A stretch of DNA of 64,000 nucleotides, taken from Pedobacter psychroterrae (GTDB taxonomy: Bacteria > Bacteroidota > Bacteroidia > Sphingobacteriales > Sphingobacteriaceae). The stretch is taken from contig NZ_SJSL01000009.1 of NCBI RefSeq assembly GCF_004331695.1, forward strand, positions 1 to 64,000. Reading direction: 5' to 3'. The notes under the pieces are model-generated. The model was not told the DNA's origin. It worked only from the letters and a program-made list of their open reading frames with translations, and did no database searches. Below are positions 41,223 to 49,295 of this stretch, one piece after another. Made by a program: the position numbers and the translations under genes. Numbering within the stretch: the first letter of the stretch is position 1; every line of letters begins with the position of its first letter.

Positions 41223-43820
41223 ATGAATCCTTTAAAAAGCCTGTTAAGCCTTTGCCTGATGATCTTTCTGGTCAATATTGCCGCTGCTCAAAAGGTGGTT
41301 CCCGGCGACTCTGTTACCGTAGCAGCGGGACCTGAATATGATAAAGTAGGCGGTTTTCACCGGTTTTTTCTTGGAGAGAGTTATCGGAAAATATGGGCTA
41401 CCCCGGTTAAAATGCGGGTTATCGACCTTAAAACAGAGAAAGGTGGATTAAAAATCGTAAAGCTTGGGGGTGGCATGCAGACTCGCTCATTAAGGCTGGT
41501 AGATCCCACTGGAAAAGAATGGGCTTTGCGTACCATACAAAAATATCCCGAAAGGGGCCTTCCCGAAAAATTGAGACCTACTATCGCTAAAGACATTGTT
41601 CAGGACCAGGTATCTACCAATCATCCTTATGCAGCCTTAATTGTTCCAATACTGGCGGATGCCCTGGCTATTCCCAATGCTAAACCTGAAATCGTTTATA
41701 TAGCTGATGATGCGGGGCTAGGGGAGTACAGAAAAGATTTTTCAAATGCAGCATACCTGCTTGAACCGCGTTCGCCATTTGAAGAGGAAACGGATAATAC
41801 GCTCAAAGTACAACGGAAAATACAGGAAGACAATGACACAAAAGCAGATCAGAAGCTAACATTGAGATCGAGGCTGCTGGATTTTGTACTTGGCGATTGG
41901 GACAGGCACGAGGACAATTGGCGCTGGCTGGCAAAAAAGGAGAAGGGAGAAACAACCTATATTCCTGTGCCACGCGACAGAGACAAGGTGTTTTATAAAA
42001 CATCAGGTGTATTCCCCTGGGTGCTCAATCACCAATGGTTAAAATCTCATTTGCAGCCCTACAGTGAGACCATACGGGATGTGAATCACTGGAATTTTAA
42101 CGAACGGTATTTTGACCGGTATTTTCTAAATGAACTCAGTGAGCAGGATTGGAGAGCGGAAATTACGTTTGTGCAGAGCAAACTGAGCAATGAAGTTATT
42201 TCAAGTGCCTTTAAAAAGATACCGGATACCATCTTTAAACTTAGCGGGGCTGAGCTGATCAGAAATGTTACCTCAAGACGGGACAAGCTAGAAGGACTGG
42301 CAATTCAGTATTACAGGTTCCTTTCTATAAATGTGGATGTTCCTGCTTCTGATAAGAAGGAGTTTTTTGAGGTGATAAATAAGGAAAATGGTGATGTGGG
42401 CATTAAGGTATATAACATCAATAAAGAAGGGAAAAACGGACGCCTTGTATACAGCCGTACTTTTAGTCCTGATGTAACCAAAGAAGTGAGACTGTACGGA
42501 ATGGCCGGTGAGGATGTGTTTAATGTGGAAGGAAATAGCGTTTCAAAGATAAAGCTGAGGATGATCGGGGGGGCAGATCCGGATAAATTCGATATTACTC
42601 CCGGGATTACTAATAAACCATTTATATACGACCGGGCGGACGAAGCTAACAGCCTCCCGTCCCGTGCGGAGGCCAGGCTTAGGCTGGCCAAAGATACTGC
42701 TGTCAATTATTTTAATAAAAATGCTTTTCTCTATGACAGATCAGGCATTCTCTTTAATATTAATTACAACATAGATCAGGGGTTGCAGCTGGCAGGAGGA
42801 TATTTGATAGAAAAGCAGGGTTTTAGAAAGGAACCTTACGCATCCAAACATGAATTTTGGGCGAATTATTCAACGGGTCGCCAGTCCTTTATTCTCGATT
42901 ACCTTGCCGATTTTAAGAAAGCTGTTGGCAATAATGACCTCACCGTACATGCCAATCTGCTCGGCCCTAATAACCTCAGCAATTTCTTTGGCCTGGGCAA
43001 TAATACTGAATTTATCGACCTCGACCTGGATGATGATGAAGAGGAATTGCTTGACAGGGAAGAGGGCATCTCTTATTATAGAAACCGCTATGATTATTTA
43101 AATATCGATGTAAAATTAAGCAGAAAACTCAGTAATCGATTAAAGCTGGAGGGCGGAGTGCTTGCTTCTTACTATACCAGCAGTTACGACGGCAATGATG
43201 AGCGGTTCTTCAACAATTATAATGCTGCGAATCCCGGTGAGCAAATCTTTGACGATAAGTATTATGGCGGATTGGTAGCAGGCTGGACATTCGACAGCAG
43301 GGACAATGTTGCCATACCGACAAAAGGTCTTTATTGGAAGACATCATTTATCGCCCAACAGCGCATTGACCAGACCAGTGACCGCTACGGTTCTTTGTTC
43401 TCCGATTTCCGCTTTTATATCAATCCATCAAAAGGAGGCCTTACTATAGCCAACAGGATCGGTGCAGGAACCACAGTGGGGTCACCTGCTTTTTTTCAGC
43501 GGATGCAATTGGGTGGTGTAAACAGTTTAAGGGGGTTTAACAGTAAACGGTTTACCGGTACCTCGATGGCCTATCACAACATGGATCTGAGACTTAAACT
43601 CTTCAATTTCACCTCATACCTTGTTCCAGGCACTGTTGGTATGATCGGCTTTAATGATATAGGCCGTGTTTGGGAAAAAGGAGAATCATCCGGCAGATGG
43701 CATCACGGTTATGGAGGAGGATTGTATGTAATGCCCGGAGAGGTAATTTTAGTTCAAGCTTCCGTTGGATTCTCAAAAGAAGCAACAATGCCCTATTTCT
43801 CTATCGGCTTCAACTTCTAA
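41223..43820 (+). CDS. Outer membrane Omp85/BamA-type barrel protein with an N-terminal kinase-like region
   Basis: The 865-residue protein has a signal peptide (to about residue 22, AAAQ). The C-terminal half is an Omp85/surface antigen barrel with the VNSLRGFNSKRFTGTSMAY motif and terminal MPYFSIGFNF. The N-terminal half is unusual: LGGGMQTRSLRLVD (81-94) and WALRTIQKYPE (100-110) precede GDWDRHEDNWRW (224-235) and VPRDRDKVFY (249-258). D227-R-H-x-x-N232 followed by D252/D254 mirrors the catalytic loop and metal-binding aspartate of HipA, FAM20 and PI3-kinase-like folds. No POTRA domains are obvious. It may phosphorylate or bind substrate at the outer membrane; activity is unproven. Last gene of the ppk1 operon. 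Confidence 0.82.
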   Translation: MNPLKSLLSLCLMIFLVNIAAAQKVVPGDSVTVAAGPEYDKVGGFHRFFLGESYRKIWATPVKMRVIDLKTEKGGLKIVKLGGGMQTRSLRLVDPTGKEWALRTIQKYPERGLPEKLRPTIAKDIVQDQVSTNHPYAALIVPILADALAIPNAKPEIVYIADDAGLGEYRKDFSNAAYLLEPRSPFEEETDNTLKVQRKIQEDNDTKADQKLTLRSRLLDFVLGDWDRHEDNWRWLAKKEKGETTYIPVPRDRDKVFYKTSGVFPWVLNHQWLKSHLQPYSETIRDVNHWNFNERYFDRYFLNELSEQDWRAEITFVQSKLSNEVISSAFKKIPDTIFKLSGAELIRNVTSRRDKLEGLAIQYYRFLSINVDVPASDKKEFFEVINKENGDVGIKVYNINKEGKNGRLVYSRTFSPDVTKEVRLYGMAGEDVFNVEGNSVSKIKLRMIGGADPDKFDITPGITNKPFIYDRADEANSLPSRAEARLRLAKDTAVNYFNKNAFLYDRSGILFNINYNIDQGLQLAGGYLIEKQGFRKEPYASKHEFWANYSTGRQSFILDYLADFKKAVGNNDLTVHANLLGPNNLSNFFGLGNNTEFIDLDLDDDEEELLDREEGISYYRNRYDYLNIDVKLSRKLSNRLKLEGGVLASYYTSSYDGNDERFFNNYNAANPGEQIFDDKYYGGLVAGWTFDSRDNVAIPTKGLYWKTSFIAQQRIDQTSDRYGSLFSDFRFYINPSKGGLTIANRIGAGTTVGSPAFFQRMQLGGVNSLRGFNSKRFTGTSMAYHNMDLRLKLFNFTSYLVPGTVGMIGFNDIGRVWEKGESSGRWHHGYGGGLYVMPGEVILVQASVGFSKEATMPYFSIGFNF

Positions 43821-43983
43821 TATTCAGCGTTCAGTACACAAAATTAGCGCTCACTACTCAAAACACCCATCATACTTTACCACCCAACTTCCTTAAAATA
43901 TGCCTTCTGTGAAAGGACATAGGGAATTGCGCGCTTCTTTCTTCAGCGTGCAAGATCCAGTCCTTGAATAGAACGGCTTATTT

Positions 43984-44829
43984 TTACTCTGCATCCTGAT
44001 CCACATACAATCTGATCTCATGATCAGAAATCGTAATCAGCCTATCTTTGTAAAGTCCGCCAATTACCTTTTTGAAAGCATTCTTGCTGATTTTAAAGCG
44101 GTCATAAATATCGTCAGGAGCGCTTTTATCTCCCAAAGAAATCACACCGCCACTTTCTTTCAACTCGGCCAGTAACGAGTCTTTGGTGTCCAGAATATGG
44201 CCATATCCCATTGGTTGCAGACTAAGGTCGATCTTGCCGCCTACACGGACCTTTTTTATCCAGCCTTTTCTCTGATCTCCTGGATTAAGGATGTCAAACA
44301 ACTCATTGGTGTACAACAAGCCAATGTATTTATTGTCTATGATGGCATTATAGCCCATGTCTGACCTATCCACTATTAAAAGGCTCACTTCATCACCTTC
44401 TTCCAGGTCAATGTCTTCCTCCTCTACAAAATTAAGTAGTTTAGATGAAGCCAGCATGCGGTCATTACTCTCATCCAGATAAACATATACCACATGATGG
44501 TCGCCCTTAAACATCGGTCTTTTTTGTTCCCGGCCGGGGACATATATGTCTTTATCAATGCCAATGTTTACATAAGCACCGTCTTCATTGTCATCCACCA
44601 CAGTCAGATAAGCAAAATCTCCTACACAGGCCAGAGGTCTTTTTGAAGTGCCCACGAGCCTGTTGTCTTTGTGCATGTAAACAAAGACATTAATGTTTTC
44701 CCCTACCTCTGCATTTTTCGGAACCTCTATATAGGGCAGTAAAACTTCTTTTTCACCATCCGTTAAAATAAGACCTGTATCGGTCTTTTTTATTATCCTT
44801 AAATCGTTGTATTGCCCTATCGCTATCAT
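43984..44829 (-). CDS. S1 RNA-binding domain protein, CvfB-like
   Basis: From ATG at 44829 the product is 281 residues. It begins IGQYNDLRIIKKTDTGLILTD, the first of about three S1-like OB-folds, and ends with a winged-helix region (PDDIYDRFKISKNAFKKVIGGLYKDRLI). This layout is that of CvfB/YitL, a conserved RNA-binding protein affecting virulence or translation in Firmicutes. It is cytosolic. The 163 bp between the outer membrane barrel gene and this gene hold no recognised feature. Its stop converges with that operon. Confidence 0.9.
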   Translation of the reverse strand: MIAIGQYNDLRIIKKTDTGLILTDGEKEVLLPYIEVPKNAEVGENINVFVYMHKDNRLVGTSKRPLACVGDFAYLTVVDDNEDGAYVNIGIDKDIYVPGREQKRPMFKGDHHVVYVYLDESNDRMLASSKLLNFVEEEDIDLEEGDEVSLLIVDRSDMGYNAIIDNKYIGLLYTNELFDILNPGDQRKGWIKKVRVGGKIDLSLQPMGYGHILDTKDSLLAELKESGGVISLGDKSAPDDIYDRFKISKNAFKKVIGGLYKDRLITISDHEIRLYVDQDAE

Positions 44830-44960
44830 GTTGTGTTGGTTTGAAAGTTGCTGACTGAAATGGACAATATCAAACATCCATTCAGTCAGCAACTTCTTTT
44901 ATTTCTGCAAAGGTAGCAATCTGATCTTCAATATCTCTATCAATTGCTTGGTTTGATATT

Positions 44961-45212
44961 TTAGATATTGCTAAGTGTTCCTGGCTCTATACCAAAGTAT
45001 CGTTCTATAATTATTCCAACCTCATACGGTATCATCTCTTTACTGTCTAGTAATATATTTCTGTAGTTGGTCAGGGTGTTCCTGGATTTCCCAATAAGTT
45101 CAGGCAATTCCTTAAGTGCCTGCAGATACTTGTGATAAGGCTGGTTGATTAGCAAATCATCTAGTTTGTACTTTTTAGCCAATCCTTTTGATGATTGATG
45201 TTTTTTTCTCAT
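44961..45212 (-). CDS. Small helix-turn-helix-like protein
   Basis: This 83-residue basic protein contains LPELIGKSRNTLTNYRNILL, which resembles the helix-turn-helix of XRE-type regulators, followed by IPYEVGIIIERYFGIEPGTL, like the C-terminal helices of that fold. The N-terminus is lysine-rich (MRKKHQSSKGLAKKYK). It sits in an AT-rich gap between the CvfB-like gene and the thiamine operon, on the minus strand. It may be a transcriptional regulator or an antitoxin-like DNA binder, but no toxin partner is adjacent. Confidence 0.65.
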   Translation of the reverse strand: MRKKHQSSKGLAKKYKLDDLLINQPYHKYLQALKELPELIGKSRNTLTNYRNILLDSKEMIPYEVGIIIERYFGIEPGTLSNI

Positions 45213-45330
45213 TTTAAGTTAGTTTATTGAATAATTACTAAATTTTTCGCAAAACTACTACACAAATGAGTTTTACCACTACATTTTTTACATAAATATT
45301 TATATTATTTCTAGCTAAATCATTTTATAT

Positions 45331-46443
45331 CTATAATAGAACTGCATCCCAGTCTTTCCATACCGGTTCGTAACTCTGATTGCTGATCATGGAAACTATC
45401 TCCTCCGTGGTCCTTTCATCAGATATTTCAAATTGCTCCAGAGAGGCCGGCTCAACTGCATATCCGCCTGGATTTGTTTTGGAACCCGCACTCATAGCAG
45501 TAATTCCAAGTTTGATTATGTTATTTCTGAAGTCCATGGATTCCCGTGTAGAGATCGATAGCTCTACTTCCTCGTTAAACAATCTGTAGGCACAAATCAG
45601 CTGCACCAGTTCTCTGTCGTTCATCACTACTTTAGGTTCCAGTCCGCCGCTAAACGGCCGCAACCGCGGAAAGGAAATGCTGTATTTACTTTTCCAATAC
45701 TGTTTTTCCAGGTAGCTAAGGTGCAGGGCCGTATAGAATGAATCTGTGCGCCAGTCTTCGAGACCTATCAGTACTCCCAAGCCGATTTTATGGACACCTG
45801 CTTTGCCCAACCTGTCGGGAGTTTCCAGTCTGTAGTGGAAATTGGATTTTTTACCCTTTGGGTGATGTTTTTTATAATCTTCCTCATGATAGGTTTCCTG
45901 GTAAACGAGAACAGTATTCAGGCCCTCAGCACGCAATTCCTGATAATCACTCTGGTCTAATGGCTGTACTTCCATCGAGATCTGTGAAAAGTGCGGCCTT
46001 ATCAATTGAAGTACCATTTTAAAGTAGTCAGTATGTACGGACTGATTGGCTTCTCCAGTCACCAGCAGGACATGGTCATAGCCCATTTCCTTCAGAACAA
46101 CTACTTCCTGCATGATCTCCATTGGGGACAGTGTCTTACGCTTTACTTTGTTGTCGTAACTGAAACCGCAATACGTACAGATATTGTTGCATTCGTTGGA
46201 GAGATACAGCGGAATATATAGCTGAATTACCTTTCCAAACCGCTTTAAAGTCAACTGCTGACTGATCTGTGCCATTTGCTCCAGATAAGGGGCAGCGGCA
46301 GGGGAGATGAGGGCCTTGAAATCCTCCAGTGTCCGTTTATTGGCGGCCAATGCACGTTCTACATCTGCACTTGTTTTATTGTAGATGCTGTCACTTGTTT
46401 CTTTCCAGTCACACGTTTCAAAAATATCATTAAAGCTGCTCAT
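45331..46443 (-). CDS. thiH: 2-iminoacetate synthase ThiH (radical SAM)
   Basis: The 370-residue enzyme cleaves tyrosine to give 2-iminoacetate for the thiazole ring. The radical SAM motif C-x3-C-x2-C is in CNNICTYCGF, with the family C-terminus GGYAVEPASLEQFEISDERT. I chose the start MSSFNDIFETCDW (46443) because it matches usual ThiH N-termini and avoids overlapping thiG; an ATG six codons upstream exists. It is the last gene of the thiamine operon. The tyrosine-cleaving ThiH is the anaerobic-type route, in contrast to the glycine oxidase ThiO. Confidence 0.94.
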   Translation of the reverse strand: MSSFNDIFETCDWKETSDSIYNKTSADVERALAANKRTLEDFKALISPAAAPYLEQMAQISQQLTLKRFGKVIQLYIPLYLSNECNNICTYCGFSYDNKVKRKTLSPMEIMQEVVVLKEMGYDHVLLVTGEANQSVHTDYFKMVLQLIRPHFSQISMEVQPLDQSDYQELRAEGLNTVLVYQETYHEEDYKKHHPKGKKSNFHYRLETPDRLGKAGVHKIGLGVLIGLEDWRTDSFYTALHLSYLEKQYWKSKYSISFPRLRPFSGGLEPKVVMNDRELVQLICAYRLFNEEVELSISTRESMDFRNNIIKLGITAMSAGSKTNPGGYAVEPASLEQFEISDERTTEEIVSMISNQSYEPVWKDWDAVLL

Positions 46444-46450
46444 AGGCTGG

Positions 46451-47224
46451 TTATAAATCATCTAAAAAGGAAGTCAGCGGACTGCTTGCTATAGCCCGTA
46501 CATCAGTTGCTACCGCTCCTAATTTGGCTTCAAAAGCCATCCTGCCGGCTATGATTGCCATTTTAAATGCCTCAGCCATCAGTACTGGGTTGCTGGAGAC
46601 AGCGATTGCCGTATTTACCAGCACCGCATCTGCACCAATTTCCATAGCCAATGCGGCATCGGAAGGGGAGCCTATACCCGCATCCACAATCACAGGTACG
46701 GTACTCTGATCAATGATGATCTCCAGGAAGTCGATGGTTTTCAGCCCTTTATTGCTGCCAATAGGCGATCCTAAGGGCATCACAGCGGCAGTTCCCACCT
46801 CTTCCAAACGTTTGCACAATACCGGATCGGCATGTATATATGGCAAAACTATGAAGCCCATTTTGGCCAGTTCGGCTGTTGCTTTCAAGGTCTCGATAGG
46901 GTCGGGCATCAGGTATTTTGGGTCTGGATGAATTTCCAGCTTTATCCAGTTGGTTTCCAGTGCTTCCCTGGCCATTTGTGCTGCAAACACAGCTTCCTTA
47001 GCATTTCTGACGCCGGAAGTATTGGGCAGCAGGTTGATGTGCGAATGCTTTAACCTGCTCAGGATGTCGTCTTCACCAGTTTTCAGGTCCACTCTTTTCA
47101 GCGCTACTGTCACCAGTTCCGATCCCGATGCCAGTAGCGCAAGTTCCATTTCAGCAGCTGAACTAAACTTGCCAGTTCCCGTAAATAGTCTTGATTCAAA
47201 GTTTTTATTCGCTATTTTCAACAT
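46451..47224 (-). CDS. thiG: Thiazole synthase ThiG
   Basis: The 257-residue TIM-barrel enzyme joins deoxyxylulose phosphate, the thiocarboxylated ThiS and iminoacetate into thiazole phosphate. Recognised segments are SRLFTGTGKFSS, the Schiff-base lysine in TVALKRVD, LLPNTSG, PLGSPIGSNKGL and VDAGIGSPSDAA. It lies 7 bp upstream of thiH in the operon direction and 6 bp after thiE. Length is normal. Confidence 0.96.
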   Translation of the reverse strand: MLKIANKNFESRLFTGTGKFSSAAEMELALLASGSELVTVALKRVDLKTGEDDILSRLKHSHINLLPNTSGVRNAKEAVFAAQMAREALETNWIKLEIHPDPKYLMPDPIETLKATAELAKMGFIVLPYIHADPVLCKRLEEVGTAAVMPLGSPIGSNKGLKTIDFLEIIIDQSTVPVIVDAGIGSPSDAALAMEIGADAVLVNTAIAVSSNPVLMAEAFKMAIIAGRMAFEAKLGAVATDVRAIASSPLTSFLDDL

Positions 47225-47230
47225 ATTGCT

Positions 47231-47899
47231 TTATTTAATAGATGCACGATTCTGGTGGTTAAAATAATTTGTCTGGATCTGTAGATTCGCATTCATGGCC
47301 TGCATCATTTTTTCGGTTGCAGCCTGATTGGTTAAACTACCGGAGACTGCTACTCCGTACAGCCCTTCCTGTATCAAATCTGGGATATCGGCAGCAACAA
47401 TGCCACCGATGGCAATGATGGGTATGGTAAAACCTGCGTGCCTCGCTTGTTCCATGATCGATCTGTAGCCTTCAAGCCCTATCACCGGACTTAGATTTTG
47501 CTTGGTAGTTGTAAATCTGTAAGGGCCCAGTCCGATATAATCGGCGCCCTCCGCTACTCTATGTATGATGTGTTCAAAGGTATTTGCCGTCCCGCCAATG
47601 ATCATGTTTGGTCCCAAAATGAACCTTGCCTCAGCGACAGGCATATCTGTCAAACCCAAATGCACGCCATGTGCAGCTGCCTGAACCGCAATAGAGGGAT
47701 AGTCATTGACAATCAGCCTCGCTCCATATTGCTCACACAATTTGCGGCTTTGGATGGCCAGTTCCAGGACCTCCGGCAAGGGCTGGTCTTTTACCCGCAA
47801 CTGTATCCATTTACCGCCTGCTACCAATACAGATTCAATAGCATCCAGCTGTGTGCCTTTTAAAGGCTTTTGTGAAATATAATGTAGTTTATCGATCAT
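47231..47899 (-). CDS. thiE: Thiamine phosphate synthase ThiE
   Basis: The 222-residue enzyme couples HMP-pyrophosphate and thiazole phosphate. Characteristic segments are IQLRVKDQPLPE, LIVNDYPSIAVQAAAHGVHLG (phosphate and HMP-binding), ADYIGLGPYRFTTTK and IAIGGIVAADIPDLIQEGLYGVAVSGS. It has the complete active-site pattern, unlike the shorter ThiE-like protein encoded two genes upstream. It lies 2 bp after thiD. Confidence 0.94.
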   Translation of the reverse strand: MIDKLHYISQKPLKGTQLDAIESVLVAGGKWIQLRVKDQPLPEVLELAIQSRKLCEQYGARLIVNDYPSIAVQAAAHGVHLGLTDMPVAEARFILGPNMIIGGTANTFEHIIHRVAEGADYIGLGPYRFTTTKQNLSPVIGLEGYRSIMEQARHAGFTIPIIAIGGIVAADIPDLIQEGLYGVAVSGSLTNQAATEKMMQAMNANLQIQTNYFNHQNRASIK

Positions 47900-47901
47900 C
47901 G

Positions 47902-48690
47902 CTAATTATTGATTTTAGGTGATAATGAATGATAGCCCAATAGGCTTTCATTGCTTTTTAAAAAGAGCTCCGTATAATGCTTGGCCTTTCTGCAAGCTTC
48001 ATCTAAAGGAAATCCCAGGGCCAGATTGGCTGTGATGGCTGCAGACAATACACATCCTGAACCATGTTTTTGATACACTTCGCCCCAGGTGATTGCAAAT
48101 GCCATAACCGCTTTGTCAGCGCAAAACAAAAAGTCTGTTCCGGGAGCCTTGGAGTTGTGGCCACCTTTCAGCAAGACCGGACAATGGGCCGACCACATCC
48201 TTGCCGTTTCTTCTGCATTTTCACTGTTGCCCATGTGCTGCATCTCCTGATAATTGGGTGTGATCAGATCCAGTCTGGTAAGTACAGCAGTCATTCCTTC
48301 CAGATCCCAATGATGAAATGAAAAACCGGAACTGCTCTTCAATACCGGATCTAGTATAATCTTAGTATGCTGATTATTAGATTTTATATAGGATATTACT
48401 TCAAGTAATACACTACTATCTTTTATCAGCGCAACCTTGCATGCCCTGACGTCAAACTTATCCATCAAAGGTTTTAGCTGCGCAATAATCTGTGAGGCAT
48501 TCATCCATTCGCAACTGATAAATGAAGCGTCCGTTTGCACAGTAAGCGCAGTACAAATACCAAATCCGTATACCTGATGCTGCTCAAAACATTTGATGTC
48601 TGATAGCACACCTGCACCGGCACTGGGGTCGAAGCCCGCTATGCTCAGTACATATGGCCGCTTATCCATATCTTGTTTATCCATTGGCAT
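47902..48690 (-). CDS. thiD: Hydroxymethylpyrimidine (phosphate) kinase ThiD
   Basis: The 262-residue ribokinase-like enzyme phosphorylates HMP and HMP phosphate. Visible motifs are SIAGFDPSAGAGVLSDIKCF at the substrate site, the GFGICTALTVQT strand, LKGGHNS and GSGCVLSAAITANLALG with the catalytic acid region. The start is one of two nearby ATGs (48690 or 48684); both overlap the preceding ThiE-like gene. It is the fourth gene of the operon. Confidence 0.94.
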   Translation of the reverse strand: MPMDKQDMDKRPYVLSIAGFDPSAGAGVLSDIKCFEQHQVYGFGICTALTVQTDASFISCEWMNASQIIAQLKPLMDKFDVRACKVALIKDSSVLLEVISYIKSNNQHTKIILDPVLKSSSGFSFHHWDLEGMTAVLTRLDLITPNYQEMQHMGNSENAEETARMWSAHCPVLLKGGHNSKAPGTDFLFCADKAVMAFAITWGEVYQKHGSGCVLSAAITANLALGFPLDEACRKAKHYTELFLKSNESLLGYHSLSPKINN

Positions 48691-49291
48691 TTTTACTGAT
48701 TTGTTTAAAGGTAGACGGTGCTTCGGATGGATTATTCCAAAGCGCTCCTAGTACTGCGGCCTTGTCAAATCCCAGGTCAAAAACCTCTGCAATATTATCC
48801 TGAGTAATCCCTCCAAGTGCCACAAGTTTTGCTTTCAAATGCACAGGCAAGATAAAGTGATGCAGGTCTATCCCTTTGCGTCCAGGTTTAGAAATACTAT
48901 CAAACACAGGCCCGAAAAAGACATAATCAAAATCCATAAGCTCATCCGCCTGTTCCAGTGAATGAATAGAAGTACTCAAGATCGTTGAGGCAGAAGAACC
49001 TTTAATCTCGCTGCCAAATCTTTGATCTTTAGTCCATAATCTCTGCCTTTCTGCTTCTGAAAAATGAAACCTATGAATACCTTCTAATGCACCTGATTCA
49101 TGAAACTGATGGAGCACAACCTTATCACGAAAATCAGGATTGATACCGTTCAGCAACGTGCGGTATGACACTAATAAAGTGCCGGGTTTTCTCAAATGAA
49201 AAAGCCCCATGCCAGCATCAAATAGCCCGTTCACAAGTGCTATTTCTCCAGCAATATACTCAGCACTTGAAATCACAATCAGTTCTTTCAT
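48677..49291 (-). CDS. ThiE/TenI-family protein, second copy
   Basis: From ATG at 49291 the product is 204 residues (MKELIVISS); further upstream codons in frame would run into the thiC end. It is a TIM barrel of the ThiE/TenI family: GLFHLRKPGT, VFFGPVFDSISKPGRKG and LVALGGITQDNIAEVFDLGF are recognisable. The usual ThiE phosphate-binding and aspartate residues (NDYxxxA) are replaced by LHQFHES. It is therefore more likely a TenI-like thiazole tautomerase or a divergent ThiE than a second standard synthase. It is 4 bp after thiC. Confidence 0.85.
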   Translation of the reverse strand: MKELIVISSAEYIAGEIALVNGLFDAGMGLFHLRKPGTLLVSYRTLLNGINPDFRDKVVLHQFHESGALEGIHRFHFSEAERQRLWTKDQRFGSEIKGSSASTILSTSIHSLEQADELMDFDYVFFGPVFDSISKPGRKGIDLHHFILPVHLKAKLVALGGITQDNIAEVFDLGFDKAAVLGALWNNPSEAPSTFKQISKNANG

Positions 49292-49295
49292 CCTC

